Below, one piece after another: positions 1-12,072 of a DNA stretch of 64,000 bases. The translations under genes were made by a program, and so were the position numbers. How positions within the stretch are numbered: the stretch's first letter is position 1; every line of letters begins with the position of its first letter. The stretch comes from Salinarimonas sp. (GTDB taxonomy: Bacteria; Pseudomonadota; Alphaproteobacteria; Rhizobiales; Beijerinckiaceae): positions 1,381,001 through 1,445,000 of the forward strand of contig NZ_CP157794.1 of assembly GCF_040111675.1 (NCBI RefSeq), given 5' to 3'. The notes beneath the pieces were generated by a model. That model worked only from the letters and a program-made list of their open reading frames with translations, was not told where the DNA came from and made no database searches.

Positions 1-90
1 GCGGTGTCGAGCCTAGGCGTGCAGCTCACGCGTGTCCAGATCGGGCGACGCACCATGCGTAGCGCGGGACGCCCGAAGATCGCCCCCGCA

Positions 91-690
91 TCACCCCGCC
101 CCCTCATCCCCCACCACCCGCCACCGCCGCCCCGGCTCCAGCGTGTCGTACACGTCCCCCAGCGCCAGCTCCGCGCCGATCTCGGGGAGGGCGATGCGCG
201 CGGCGGGGTCGTCGTGGCGTTCCATGGTCCAGCCGCCGGCGGCGTCGCGGCGGTAGAGCTTGGCGGCGACCACGTCCGGCTCGACGAGCAGGATCAGGCG
301 GATCGCCTCGTGACGGCGGTATTCGTCGAGCTTGTCGGTGAGGTCTACGACGGAGGTGCCGGGCGAGGCCACCTCGACGACCAGGGTGGGGCTCGCGGCC
401 TCGCGGGCCGCGGGGTCGGGCGGGCCGCAATCGACCACGACGTCCGGGAAGCGCACGTTCACCGGCCCGGTGCGCACGGCGGTGTCGCTCGCGGTGGTGC
501 GGCAGCCCCGCCGCTTCGCCGCAGGCGCGAGGGCGACGAGAATGTTGCTCGCGACCACATTGTGGCTCCGCTTCGCCCCCGCCATCATCCGCAGCGGCAC
601 GCCGTCGACGAGCTCCCAGCGCTCGCTCTCGCCCACGATCCAGGCGAGGAACGCGTCGGCGGACATCGGCAACGGCTCGGCGACGGCCAT
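91..690 (-). CDS. Uma2 family (DUF820) endonuclease-fold protein
   Basis: The 199-residue product has the Uma2/DUF820 pattern. An N-terminal segment reads SADAFLAWIVGESERWELVDG; a central VRFPDVVVDC carries the Pro-Asp pair; TLVVEVASPGT carries the acidic strand; and a later Lys and Tyr lie in DLTDKLDEYRR. These are the usual landmarks of this PD-(D/E)xK-like fold. The family is very common in cyanobacteria and some alphaproteobacteria, and its cellular role is not established. The gene lies 106 bp downstream of the sensor kinase on the same strand, so co-transcription is possible but unproven. It appears complete. Confidence 0.85.
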   Translation of the reverse strand: MAVAEPLPMSADAFLAWIVGESERWELVDGVPLRMMAGAKRSHNVVASNILVALAPAAKRRGCRTTASDTAVRTGPVNVRFPDVVVDCGPPDPAAREAASPTLVVEVASPGTSVVDLTDKLDEYRRHEAIRLILLVEPDVVAAKLYRRDAAGGWTMERHDDPAARIALPEIGAELALGDVYDTLEPGRRWRVVGDEGAG

Positions 691-796
691 CGGGGGCTCC
701 CATGCGGCGGCGAATGCGGATGGCGGAGCCTATCACGTCTCGCGGCGCCAGGGTGGCTTTCCCTGCCCTCCAGCGAGCGGGGAGGGCGGCCGGCCC

Positions 797-3106
<2,310 letters not shown>

Positions 3107-3352
3107 ATGCAGACTCCCCCTCGAATTCCGTTGACGTCTCGTCCGGGGAGACGTGCCGCATCTACCCGAATCGCTAACAATAGAATCGCACTCTCGGGAT
3201 TTGTCCAGAGTCGCCGTTCAGAATGACTTAACTTTTTCAATCCCACGGCTGCGCCTGCCCCCGCGCCGCGGCGCGAGAGCTCGGCGCGCGAGGGATTGCC
3301 GGGATACGGGGCGGCGGCCCCGCGAGGCGGCGCGCGCGCGAACGCGGCGCGC

Positions 3353-4927
3353 TCAGACGAGCCGGCGCCGCGCGCTCGCGGTGTGCTCGCGCACGACCAT
3401 GTCCGTCTCCGGGTCGACCTCGCGCATCAGCACGTCGTAGCCCCAGAGGTCGGCGAGGTGCTGGAGCGTGCGGCGCGTGTCGCTTTCCTCCAGCGTGATG
3501 CGGTTGAGCATGGAATGCTGGAGGATCAGCCGCCGGTCGCCGGCGAGGTCGACGTCGACGATCTGGATGTCGGCGTCGGTGTGGGCGATGTCGTACTGGC
3601 GGGCCAGGGCGCGGCGCAGCTTGCGATAGCCGCGCTCGTCGTGGATCGCCTTCACCTCGAGATCCGGCTCGTCCTCGTCGTCGACCACGTGGAAGAACTT
3701 CAGCTGGCGCATCAGGTGCGGCGACAGGAACTGCAGGATGAAGCTCTCGTCACGGTAGTTCGCCCAGACGTCGCGCAGGACGGCCATGTGGTCGCCGCGG
3801 CCGGCGATGTCGGGGAACCACTCCCGGTCCTCGTCGGAGGGGTCCTCGCAGATGCGCTCGATGTCCTGCATCATGGCGAAGCCGAGCGCGTAGGGGTTGA
3901 TGCCGCCGTAATGCGGTTCGTCGAATTGCGGCTGGTAGACCACGTTCGTGTGCGAGCGCAGAAATTCCAGCATGGCGCCGTCGGAGATCTTCCCCGTCTC
4001 GTGCAGGCGGGTCATGATCTTGTAGTGCACGTAGGTGGCGCAGCCCTCGTTCATGACCTTGGTCTGGCCCTGCGGGTAGAAGTACTGCGCGATGAGGCGG
4101 ACGATGCGCAGCACCTCGCGCTGCCACGGGGCGAGCTTCGGGGCGGTCTTCTCGAGGAAGTAGAGGATGTTCTCCTGCGGCAGCTGGAGCAGCGCGCGCC
4201 GGCGCAGGAGGTCGCCGTCGTCCGGCGCGCCGCGCTCCTTGGTGGGCACGGTGCGCCAGAGGTCGTTGTACATCCGCTCCTCGTGGAGGCGGCGATCGTG
4301 CTCGCGCTTCTCCTCGGAACGCAGGTCCGGGCGCATCTTGCGCGGATAGCGATGCACCGCCTGGCCCATCAGCGCGTGGGCGGCGTCGAGCACCATCTCC
4401 ACCTGCGCGTGGCCGTAGCGCTCCTCGCAGTCCGAGATGAAGCCCTTGGCGAATTCGAGATAGTCCAGGATGCCGTCGGCGTCGGTCCACTGCTTGAACA
4501 GGTAGTTGTTCTTGAAAAAGTGGTTGTGCCCGAACGCCGCGTGGGCGATCACCAGCGCCTGCATCGTCGCCGTGTTCTCCTCCATGACGTAGGAGATGCA
4601 CGGGTTGGAATTGATGACGATCTCGTAGGCGAGGCCGCGCATGCCCTTGCGATAGCTCGCCTCGTGCGCGGCGAAATGCTTGCCGAAGGACCAGTGCTTG
4701 TAGAACAGCGGCATGCCGATGGAGGAATAGGCGTCGAGCATCTGCTCGGCCGTGATCACCTCGATCTGGTTGGGGTAGACGTCCAGCCCGAGCTCGCCGA
4801 CCGCGATGTCCTCGATCGCGTCGAAGACCCGCTGGATCGTCCCGAAATCCCAGTCCGCGCCTTCGAACAGGAGCCCCTCGGGCAGGGGGCCGGCGGTCTT
4901 GCGCGCCGTCAGGTCGGCGAGGCTCAT
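3353..4927 (-). CDS. SpoVR family protein (YcgB-like)
   Basis: The product has 524 residues starting MSLADLTARK. I chose the ATG at 4927, which has GGAG about 8 nt upstream; an upstream in-frame extension is low-complexity Arg/Ala/Ser and overlaps yeaH. The sequence matches SpoVR/YcgB proteins along its length, with IEVITAEQMLDAYSSIGMP near the start and the conserved FLEKTAPKLAPWQREVLRI and NEGCATYVHY in the middle. It is the last gene of prkA-yeaH-spoVR. In enterobacteria the equivalent genes are induced in stationary phase and nitrogen stress; the molecular role of SpoVR is not known. Confidence 0.93.
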   Translation of the reverse strand: MSLADLTARKTAGPLPEGLLFEGADWDFGTIQRVFDAIEDIAVGELGLDVYPNQIEVITAEQMLDAYSSIGMPLFYKHWSFGKHFAAHEASYRKGMRGLAYEIVINSNPCISYVMEENTATMQALVIAHAAFGHNHFFKNNYLFKQWTDADGILDYLEFAKGFISDCEERYGHAQVEMVLDAAHALMGQAVHRYPRKMRPDLRSEEKREHDRRLHEERMYNDLWRTVPTKERGAPDDGDLLRRRALLQLPQENILYFLEKTAPKLAPWQREVLRIVRLIAQYFYPQGQTKVMNEGCATYVHYKIMTRLHETGKISDGAMLEFLRSHTNVVYQPQFDEPHYGGINPYALGFAMMQDIERICEDPSDEDREWFPDIAGRGDHMAVLRDVWANYRDESFILQFLSPHLMRQLKFFHVVDDEDEPDLEVKAIHDERGYRKLRRALARQYDIAHTDADIQIVDVDLAGDRRLILQHSMLNRITLEESDTRRTLQHLADLWGYDVLMREVDPETDMVVREHTASARRRLV

Positions 4928-4955
4928 GCGCGTGTCTCCACGACGGTTCGTGTCC

Positions 4956-6254
4956 TCATGCGGTCTTCTGCTCGCCCTTCTTGGCGAAGAGCTCGCGGAA
5001 GACCGGATAGATGTCCCTGCGATGGCGGACCTTGCGCATGGCGATCTGCGCGCCCGCGCTGCGCGCGAGGTCGTAGGTGCGCCACAGGTCGCTCTGGCGG
5101 TAGCCGAAGCCCATCGGGCTGTCGTCCTCGCGGCCGACCTCGAGATAGGCAAAGTACTGGCAGGCTGGCAGGATCTGGTCCGTGAGCAGCGCCGCCGTCT
5201 TGGCGTTGTCGGAGGAGGTGTTGTCGCCGTCCGAGGCCTGGGCGGCGTAGATGTTCCAGTCCTCCGGCCGGTAGCGCTCGTGCATCACACGGATCATTTC
5301 CTCGAGCGCGGTGGAGACCACCGTGCCGCCGGTTTCGGGCGAGTAGAAGAAGGTCTCCTCGTCCACCTCCGACGCCTCGTGGGTGTGGCGGATGAAGACG
5401 ATCTCCACGTGCTTGTAGCGGCGCTTGAGGAAGAGGTAGAGCAGGGTGAAGAACCGCTTCGCCAGGTCCTTCATGTGCTCCGTCATCGAGCCGGAGACGT
5501 CCATCAGGCAGAACATCACCGCCTGGGCGATGGGGCGGGGCGTCGCCTCGGAGCGGCGGTAGCGCAGGTCGATCGGGTCGATCCAGGGGATCGCCTTGGT
5601 GCGCTTGCGCATCCGGGCGAGCTCCTCGCGCGCCTCCTCGAGCCGGATCGGGTCGTCGTGGGTGCGCTCGAGCTCCTCGATCTCGGCCTGGAGCGCGGCG
5701 ATCGCGTCGGGCCGCGGCCGGCGCAGGGCGATGCGCCGCGACAGGGAGTTGCGCATCGTCCGCGTCAGCGCGAGGTTCGCCGGCGAGCCCGTCACCGAGA
5801 AGCCGGCGCGCCGCCAGCTCAGCTGCTCCGTCGTCGCGAGCTTGCGCTTGGCGAGATCGGGCAGCTCGAGGTCCTCGAGGAAGAGATCGACGAACTCCTC
5901 GTGGGAGAGCGCGAAGCGGAAGTCGTCCTCGCCCTCCCCGCCGGGGGAGCCCTGGGAGCCGCCGCCTCCGCCCCCCCGGGGCGGGCGCGGAATGCGCTCG
6001 CCCTCCACGTAGTCCTTGTTGCCCGGCAGCAGGTAGTCCCGCACGCCGCCCTCCGAGGAGCGCCGCAGCCGCGGCTCCCGCACTCCGTCGAGGGGAATGG
6101 ACACCTCCCCGCCGGCCTCGAGGTCCTTGATGCTGCGCTCCTTGGAGGAGTCGCGCACCGCGCGCTTCACCAACGCTTTCGCACGGCGCAGGAAGCGCTG
6201 CCGGTTGGCGAGGCTCTTGCCGCCAGGATTGAGGCGGCGGTCGACGATATGCAT
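4956..6254 (-). CDS. yeaH: YeaH/YhbH family protein (DUF444, UPF0229)
   Basis: The 432-residue protein begins MHIVDRRLNPGGKSLANRQR, the classic YeaH N-terminus. A Gly/Pro-rich linker lies at about residues 90-110. The C-terminal half has a von Willebrand A-like segment, with MFCLMDVSGSMTEHMKDLAK supplying the DxSxS metal site. The ATG at 6254 has GAGG 9 nt upstream; a TTG lies directly before it. The gene sits between prkA and spoVR with short gaps (28 nt on each side), as in the conserved stress operon. YeaH is thought to act with the PrkA kinase, but the mechanism is not established. Confidence 0.93.
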   Translation of the reverse strand: MHIVDRRLNPGGKSLANRQRFLRRAKALVKRAVRDSSKERSIKDLEAGGEVSIPLDGVREPRLRRSSEGGVRDYLLPGNKDYVEGERIPRPPRGGGGGGSQGSPGGEGEDDFRFALSHEEFVDLFLEDLELPDLAKRKLATTEQLSWRRAGFSVTGSPANLALTRTMRNSLSRRIALRRPRPDAIAALQAEIEELERTHDDPIRLEEAREELARMRKRTKAIPWIDPIDLRYRRSEATPRPIAQAVMFCLMDVSGSMTEHMKDLAKRFFTLLYLFLKRRYKHVEIVFIRHTHEASEVDEETFFYSPETGGTVVSTALEEMIRVMHERYRPEDWNIYAAQASDGDNTSSDNAKTAALLTDQILPACQYFAYLEVGREDDSPMGFGYRQSDLWRTYDLARSAGAQIAMRKVRHRRDIYPVFRELFAKKGEQKTA

Positions 6255-6282
6255 CAAAGCGCCTCTCGTCCGCGGGCCTCTC

Positions 6283-8229
6283 TCAGCCCGCCTGCTTCAC
6301 GCGCATGTACCATTCGACCAGACGTCTCACCTGCCGCTCGGTATAGCCCCGCTCGGTCATGCGGTCGACGAAGTCGGAATGCTTCTTCTCGGTATCGGAA
6401 TCCTTCTTGGACCCGAAGCTGATCACCGGCAGGAGCTCCTCCACCTGGCTGAACATCCGCCGCTCGATGACCTCGCGGATCTTCTCGTAGGAGGTCCAGG
6501 ACGGGTTCCTGCCGCCGTGGCTCGCCCGCGAGCGCAGGGCGAACTTCACCACCTCGTTGCGGAAATCCTTCGGGTTGGCGATGCCGGCCGGCTTCTCGAT
6601 CTTGGTCAGCTCCTGGTTCAGGAGCTCGCGGTTGAGCAGCTGGCCGGTGTCGGGATCCTTGAAGTCCTGGTCCTCGATCCACGCGTCCGCGTAGTCCACG
6701 TAGCGGTCGAACAGGTTCTGGCCATAATCGTGGTAGCTCTCGAGATAGGCCTTCTGGATCTCGTTGCCGATGAACTCGGCATAGCGCGGGCCCAGCTCGG
6801 CCTTGATGAACTCGATGTAGCGCTTCTCCTGCTCGTCCGGCAGCTGCTCGCGCCGCACGGTCTGCTCGAGCACGTACATCAGGTGCACGGGGTCGGCCGC
6901 GATCTCGATCGTGTCGTGGTTGAAGGTGGCGGCGAGCACCTTGAAGGCGAAGCGCGTCGAGATCCCGTCCATGCCCTCGTCGACGCCGGCGGCGTCGCGA
7001 TATTCCTGGATGGAGCGGGCGCGCGGGTCGACCTCCTTGAGGCTCTCGCCGTCGTAGACCCGCATCTTGGAATAGACGTTCGAGTTCTCGTGCTCGCGCA
7101 GCCGCGAGAGCACCGCGAACCGCGCCAGCATGTCGAGCGTACCGGGCGCGCAGGGCGCGTCGGCCAGCTCGGACGTGCGGATCAGCTTGTCGTAGATCTT
7201 CTGCTCCTCCGTGACCCGCAGGCAATAGGGCACCTTGATCACGTAGATGCGGTCGATGAAGGCCTCGTTGTTCTTGTTGGAGCGGAAGGACTGCCACTCC
7301 GCCTCGTTCGAGTGAGCGAGGATGATGCCCTGATAGGGGATCGCGCCGATGTTCTCGGTGCCGACGTAGTTGCCCTCCTGCGTCGCCGTCAGCAGCGGGT
7401 GGAGCATCTTGATCGGCGCCTTGAACATCTCGACGAACTCGAGCACGCCCTGGTTCGCGCGGTTCAGGCCGCCCGAGTAGGAATAGGCGTCCGGATCGTT
7501 CTGCGAGAGGGTCTCGAGCTTGCGGATGTCGACCTTGCCGACCAGCGAGGAGATGTCCTGGTTGTTCTCGTCGCCCGGCTCGGTCTTGGCGATGCCGATC
7601 TGACGCAGGCGCGAGGGGTTCACCTTCACGACCTTGAAGCGCGAGATGTCGCCGCCGAACTCGTCGAGGCGCTTGAGCGCCCAGGGGCTGAGCAGCCCCG
7701 TGAGCCGCCGGCGCGGGATGCCGTAGCGGTCCTCGATCATGTCGCCCATGCGCTCGGGATCGAACAGGCCGAGCGGGCTCTCGAAGACCGGGCTCATCTC
7801 GCCCCCGGCCTTGAGGACGTAGATCGGGTGCACCTCCATCAACGCCTTCAGGCGCTCGGCGAGGGAGGACTTGCCGCCGCCCACGGGGCCCAGCAGGTAG
7901 AGGATCTGCTTGCGCTCCTCCAGCCCCTGGGCCGCATGACGAAAGAAGGAGACGATCCGCTCGATCGTCTCCTCCATGCCGTAGAACTCCTCGAAGGCCG
8001 GATACACCCGGATCGTCCGGTTCATGAAGATCCGGCCCAGCCGTGGATCCTTGGCCGTGTCCACCATCTCCGGCTCGCCGATCGCCGCGAGGATGCGCTC
8101 GGGCGCGCTCGCGAACATCATCGGGTCCGACTTGCATCCCTCGAGATAGTCCATGAGGGACATCTCGGTCTCGCGCCGCTGGTCGTACATCTGCGCGAAG
8201 GAGGTGAACAGGTCGTCGTTCGGATACAT
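6283..8229 (-). CDS. yeaG: PrkA/YeaG family serine protein kinase
   Basis: This is a 648-residue PrkA-type AAA+/kinase protein. The Walker A motif GPVGGGKSS lies at residues 114-122. Family landmarks include MSPVFESPLGLFDP, HSNEAEWQSFRSNKNNEAF and a C-terminal PrkA domain with ANPKDFRNEVVKFALR. I preferred the ATG at 8229 (MYPNDDLF), preceded by GGGGCGAG. An in-frame ATG at 8244 would add MGRAI and sits directly after AGG. The gene is the first of the operon with yeaH and spoVR. Homologues phosphorylate proteins on serine or have ATP-dependent activity linked to nutrient stress. Confidence 0.94.
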   Translation of the reverse strand: MYPNDDLFTSFAQMYDQRRETEMSLMDYLEGCKSDPMMFASAPERILAAIGEPEMVDTAKDPRLGRIFMNRTIRVYPAFEEFYGMEETIERIVSFFRHAAQGLEERKQILYLLGPVGGGKSSLAERLKALMEVHPIYVLKAGGEMSPVFESPLGLFDPERMGDMIEDRYGIPRRRLTGLLSPWALKRLDEFGGDISRFKVVKVNPSRLRQIGIAKTEPGDENNQDISSLVGKVDIRKLETLSQNDPDAYSYSGGLNRANQGVLEFVEMFKAPIKMLHPLLTATQEGNYVGTENIGAIPYQGIILAHSNEAEWQSFRSNKNNEAFIDRIYVIKVPYCLRVTEEQKIYDKLIRTSELADAPCAPGTLDMLARFAVLSRLREHENSNVYSKMRVYDGESLKEVDPRARSIQEYRDAAGVDEGMDGISTRFAFKVLAATFNHDTIEIAADPVHLMYVLEQTVRREQLPDEQEKRYIEFIKAELGPRYAEFIGNEIQKAYLESYHDYGQNLFDRYVDYADAWIEDQDFKDPDTGQLLNRELLNQELTKIEKPAGIANPKDFRNEVVKFALRSRASHGGRNPSWTSYEKIREVIERRMFSQVEELLPVISFGSKKDSDTEKKHSDFVDRMTERGYTERQVRRLVEWYMRVKQAG

Positions 8230-8639
8230 GATCGCTCGCCCCATCCTGGCATCATCTTGACTTTAACCCCCGACCCGCGTCGAAGGTTGCCGGGAGAATC
8301 GGTCGGCGGACAGATGGGCATCGCGTCGCACGCGGCGCTATCCCCTTCTAATCGTTCGACCGCTCTCCTCTCGCAGGCGCCGAGGCCAGTCTGACGGGTC
8401 CCGCTCGGCGCGCCTATCCGCGCTGAGCCGGATGCGATCATTTGGCCGCGGTGCGCGGCGAGCGCTCGCCGTAGCAAGCAAGACACGTACCCGATGCGCG
8501 GAGGGCGACGCGCGCGGGGCGCTCATCCCCGTCCGTCATCTCGGCGCCTCATAACAGGATATAGTGCGCGCAGCCCCGTCGTATAGGGGCCGCTTACAAC
8601 CGGACCGCCTTTCCACGCACCAGACTCGACCAAGGTCTC
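8230..8639. other. Intergenic region between divergent prkA operon and MFS gene
   Basis: About 410 bp lie between two divergent genes, so promoters for both should be here. I see no RNA gene, clear sigma-70 hexamer pair or repeat. Small ORFs in the stretch have no protein-like character. Confidence 0.5.
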
Positions 8640-10127
8640 ATGCCCCGCGCCGTACAGCCCGTCCTCGCCCTTCTCCTCGCCGTCATCCTCTTCATGGCGG
8701 GATCCGGCCCGCTGGGCACGGTGGTCAGCGTGCGCCTGGAGCAGGCGCAGGCGTCCACCCTCGTCATCGGCCTCGTGATGGCGGCGAACTTCCTGGGCCT
8801 GACGCTCGGGGCGCTGTTCGCGTTCCATGTGGTGACGCGCGTCGGCCACGTGCGCGCCTTCGCCGCGTTCGCGGCGGTGATGGCGGCGGCGACGCTGGCC
8901 TACCCGCTCGTCGTCGACGAATCGCTCTGGGCGGTCTACCGGCTCACGCAGGGCTTCTGCGCCGCGGGCCTGTTCGTGTGCATCGAGAGCTGGCTGAACG
9001 ATTCGGCCACGCCCGAGAACCGGGGCACCATCCTCGCGATCTACATGACCTGCCTCTATTTCGCGCAGGGCGGCGGGCAGTTCGTGCTGACGGTGCCCGA
9101 CGAGACGGGCTACCTGATCTTCACCCTCATCGCCATCGTGATGATTCTCGCCGTGGTGCCGGTGGCCATGACGCCGCGCGCCCCGCCGATGATCCCGAAC
9201 GTGTCGTCCTTGAGCTTCAAGCGGCTGTGGATCGCCTCGCCGCTCGGCATCTTCGGCTGCGTCTCCTCGGGGCTGATCCTCGGCTCGGTCTACGGCCTCG
9301 CGCCGGTCTACGCCTCCGGCCTCGGCTTCGACCTCTCCGACACGGCGACCTTCATGTCCGCCATCATCTTCGGCGGCGTGCTGCTGCAATGGCCGCTGGG
9401 GCGCCTGTCGGACATCTACGACCGGCGTCTCGTCATCGTGGGGACCATGATCGCGGGCGCCGTCGTGAGCTTCCTGATGCTGCCCCTGCCGGCGCTCGGC
9501 TTTCCCGTGCTGCTCGTCGTCGCCGCCCTGTTCGGCGGGATCGGCTTCGCGATCTATCCGCTCTGCGTCGCGCACACCAACGACCACCTCGAGCGCGAGG
9601 AGCGCGTGGGCGCCTCCGGCGGCCTCGTCCTCACCTATTCCGCGGGGGCGACCGTGGGCCCGCCGGTGGCCGCGGCGGTGATGAGCGCCGTCGGCCCGAG
9701 CGGGCTCTTCGTCTTCTCCGGCGTGATCGGCGTCGTCTCCATCGGCTTCGCCGCCTGGCGCCTCAAGGCGCGCCCGCCGGTGCCGGCCGACCAGCAGATG
9801 AAGTTCCAGACGCTGCCCCGCACCACGCCGGTCGCCGCGCCCCTCGATCCGCGCGGCGAGGAGATCGTGGAGACCGTGCCCACCGTCTCGCACGGCTACG
9901 CCGCCGAGACGCTGGAGGCGGTGGAGGCCCACGCCGCGCAGGCGGCGGAGGCCGAGCTGCGCGAGATCCAGGGGGAGTTCGACTTCGGCGAGGCGGAGGC
10001 GGAGGCTGAGGGAGCAGGCGAGGACGGGGCGGAGTCGCCGGCCGCCGAGGCGGGCGACGCGGCGGCGGACGAGGCCGGGGACGCGCCCGCCGAGGGCGCG
10101 CGGGAGGAGGAGCGGGCGGGCGCCTGA
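8640..10127 (+). CDS. MFS transporter, YcaD-like, with acidic C-terminal tail
   Basis: The 495-residue protein has about 12 hydrophobic segments across residues 1-390. A signature-like stretch, LGRLSDIYDRRLVIVG, sits between the halves, and IESWLNDSATPENRG is typical of the YcaD-type MFS branch. Substrate cannot be told from sequence. The last 100 residues are unusual: a cytoplasmic tail very rich in Ala, Glu, Gly and Asp, with QGEFDFGEAEAEAEGAGEDG as an example. The ATG used follows a region without a strong Shine-Dalgarno. No neighbouring gene suggests a pathway. Confidence 0.85.
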   Translation: MPRAVQPVLALLLAVILFMAGSGPLGTVVSVRLEQAQASTLVIGLVMAANFLGLTLGALFAFHVVTRVGHVRAFAAFAAVMAAATLAYPLVVDESLWAVYRLTQGFCAAGLFVCIESWLNDSATPENRGTILAIYMTCLYFAQGGGQFVLTVPDETGYLIFTLIAIVMILAVVPVAMTPRAPPMIPNVSSLSFKRLWIASPLGIFGCVSSGLILGSVYGLAPVYASGLGFDLSDTATFMSAIIFGGVLLQWPLGRLSDIYDRRLVIVGTMIAGAVVSFLMLPLPALGFPVLLVVAALFGGIGFAIYPLCVAHTNDHLEREERVGASGGLVLTYSAGATVGPPVAAAVMSAVGPSGLFVFSGVIGVVSIGFAAWRLKARPPVPADQQMKFQTLPRTTPVAAPLDPRGEEIVETVPTVSHGYAAETLEAVEAHAAQAAEAELREIQGEFDFGEAEAEAEGAGEDGAESPAAEAGDAAADEAGDAPAEGAREEERAGA

Positions 10128-10224
10128 GCCGGGGCGCGACGTCGCGCCCACCGGGGCGCCCGGAACCGCGTGAGCCGGCCTCGGGTTCCCCTCGCGAACC
10201 ACACGAACGCGAGGAGAGACCTTC

Positions 10225-10719
10225 ATGAAGGGCCCCCAAGTTTCCCTGACCCACCTGCAGCGCGCCATCACGATGGAGCTGACGACCATCAACACCTACG
10301 AGCTCCAGGCCGCCAAGCTTCGCGACTGGGGCGTCGACCAGCTCGCCGACCGCATGGCCGAGGAGGTCGAGGAGGAGCGCGGCCACTTCCACCGCTTCCT
10401 CGACCGCATGCTGTTCCTCGAGGGCGAGGCCAACGTGCACGACCTCGATCCGATCAAGCCCGACAGCACCATCCGCGAGATGTTCGATACCCAGCTGCGC
10501 ATGGAGAACGAGGCGCGCGACTACTACGACAAGGCCGCCCGCGAGGCCCGCGACGCCGGCGACCTCGGCACCTTCGACCTGTTCCGCTCGATCCTCAAGG
10601 ACGAGGAGGAGCACATCGACTTCGTCGAGACCCAGTTCGACCTCATGGAGCTGATGGGCGACCAGCTGTACGTGTCGCGCCAGGTGTCGTCGACGGCGGA
10701 GCAGGAGGACGACGATTGA
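10225..10719 (+). CDS. bfr: Bacterioferritin-like iron storage protein, haem ligand replaced
   Basis: The 164-residue four-helix ferritin aligns without gaps to E. coli Bfr over the core. All six di-iron ferroxidase ligands are present at the same numbers: E18, E51, H54, E94, E127 and H130, and Y25 is kept. The haem-binding Met52 of bacterioferritins is Arg52 here (EEERGHFHR), so the two-subunit haem site should be lost. The tail ends in Glu/Asp residues. A strong GAGGAGAG ribosome site precedes the ATG. The protein should oxidise and store iron as a 24-mer, possibly without haem; alternatively it co-assembles with a Met-bearing partner encoded elsewhere. Confidence 0.9.
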   Translation: MKGPQVSLTHLQRAITMELTTINTYELQAAKLRDWGVDQLADRMAEEVEEERGHFHRFLDRMLFLEGEANVHDLDPIKPDSTIREMFDTQLRMENEARDYYDKAAREARDAGDLGTFDLFRSILKDEEEHIDFVETQFDLMELMGDQLYVSRQVSSTAEQEDDD

Positions 10720-10904
10720 GGGTCGTCGTCGATCGTTAAGTGCGCTTCCCCTCGTCCCGGACGCCCAAGGCGATCCGGGACGGCGCGGATCGGCTCGCTC
10801 GGGTCGACGAAGCGCGCCGCCTTTGGCATGATCGCGCCGTGCGGGGTTCTCCCCGGCGGCGCGGTTCCTATCTCTGGGGGACCGCCATCGAGAGGGTGCG
10901 ACCC

Positions 10905-11756
10905 ATGAGCCAGCCCGTGACGCAGCTGCGCGAGAAGACCAACGAGATCGATCCCGTCGTGGGCACGGTGGATCCGGTCTGGGCGCGCGCCCGGCGGGAG
11001 GCCGAGGCGGTGGTGCGAGCCGAGCCCTCGCTGACCAACTTCATCCTGACGAACATCCTCAACCACGCCTCTCTGGAGGACGCGGTGATCCACCGCGTCG
11101 CGGCGCGGCTCGCGCATCCGGCGGTCTCGGCGACGCTGATCGAGCAGACCTATCGCGAGGTGTTGCGGCAGGACCCGGAGATCGGCCACGCCTTCCGCGC
11201 CGACATCCTCGCGGTGGCCGACCGCGACCCGGCCTGCAACCGGGTGATCGAGCCGATGCTCTACTTCAAAGGCTTCCACGCCATCCAGACGCATCGTCTG
11301 GCGCATTGGCTGTGGAGCCACGGCCGCGGCGATTTCGCGCTCTACCTGCAGAGCCTCTCCTCCGAGGTGTTCCAGACGGACATCCACCCGGCCGCGCGGG
11401 TCGGGCGCGGCGTTTTTCTCGATCACGCGACGGGGCTCGTCGTGGGCTCGACGGCGGTGATCGAGGACGAGGTGTCGCTCCTCCAGGGGGTGACGCTCGG
11501 CGGCACCGGCAAGGAGGGCGGCGACCGCCATCCGAAGATCCGCCGCGGCGTGCTGATCGGGGCGGGGGCGAAGATCCTCGGCAACATCGAGGTCGGGCGC
11601 TGCGCCCGCGTCGCCGCGGGCTCCGTCGTGCTCAAGGACGTGCCGCCGAAGACCACCGTCGCAGGCGTCCCGGCCAAGGTCGTCGGCGAGGCCGGCTGCG
11701 CCGAGCCGGCGCGCACGATGGACCAGATCCTCGCCGAGAGCCTCTCGCCCGCCTGA
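10905..11756 (+). CDS. cysE: Serine O-acetyltransferase
   Basis: The 283-residue protein is a CysE-type acetyltransferase that makes O-acetylserine for cysteine synthesis. It has the N-terminal SATase helical domain (DPVWARARREAEA to about residue 130). A left-handed beta-helix follows, with the diagnostic HPAARVGRGVFLDHATG, LLQGVTLGGTGKEGGDRHP and GVLIGAGAKILGNI; the catalytic His pair is in DHATG and DRHPK. I chose the ATG at 10905 (MSQPVTQLREK), since the open frame upstream to 10740 has no family similarity. The DUF3126 gene follows on the same strand, an arrangement seen in related alphaproteobacteria. Confidence 0.95.
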   Translation: MSQPVTQLREKTNEIDPVVGTVDPVWARARREAEAVVRAEPSLTNFILTNILNHASLEDAVIHRVAARLAHPAVSATLIEQTYREVLRQDPEIGHAFRADILAVADRDPACNRVIEPMLYFKGFHAIQTHRLAHWLWSHGRGDFALYLQSLSSEVFQTDIHPAARVGRGVFLDHATGLVVGSTAVIEDEVSLLQGVTLGGTGKEGGDRHPKIRRGVLIGAGAKILGNIEVGRCARVAAGSVVLKDVPPKTTVAGVPAKVVGEAGCAEPARTMDQILAESLSPA

Positions 11757-11859
11757 GCGCCCGCCGGGTTGCCGTAGCGTCCGCGCCGTGGCATCCCGGG
11801 CCCTCGCCCTCGTCGTCGCGCCCGCGACGACGACGCAGACGACACGAGAAAGGAATCCG

Positions 11860-12072
11860 GTGAACAAGACCGAGCTGGCCAAGGTGGAGCGCTATCTGCG
11901 CCGCACCTTCGCGAACCATTCCATCAGCATCCGCGCCCGCCCGAAGAAGGACGATTCGGCCGAGGTCTATATCGGCGACGAGTTCATCGGCGTACTCTTC
12001 CTCGACGACGAGGACGAAGACCGCTCGTATCAGTTCCAGATGGCGATCCTGGAGACGGATCTGGAGGAGTGA
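11860..12072 (+). CDS. DUF3126 family small protein
   Basis: This 70-residue protein starts at GTG (VNKTELAKVERYLRRTF) with AGGA 6 nt upstream. It contains the family core RARPKKDDSAEVYIGDEFIG and FLDDEDEDRSYQFQMAIL. DUF3126 proteins are short, conserved in Alphaproteobacteria and have no assigned function. The gene follows cysE by 103 bp on the same strand. Confidence 0.9.
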   Translation: MNKTELAKVERYLRRTFANHSISIRARPKKDDSAEVYIGDEFIGVLFLDDEDEDRSYQFQMAILETDLEE

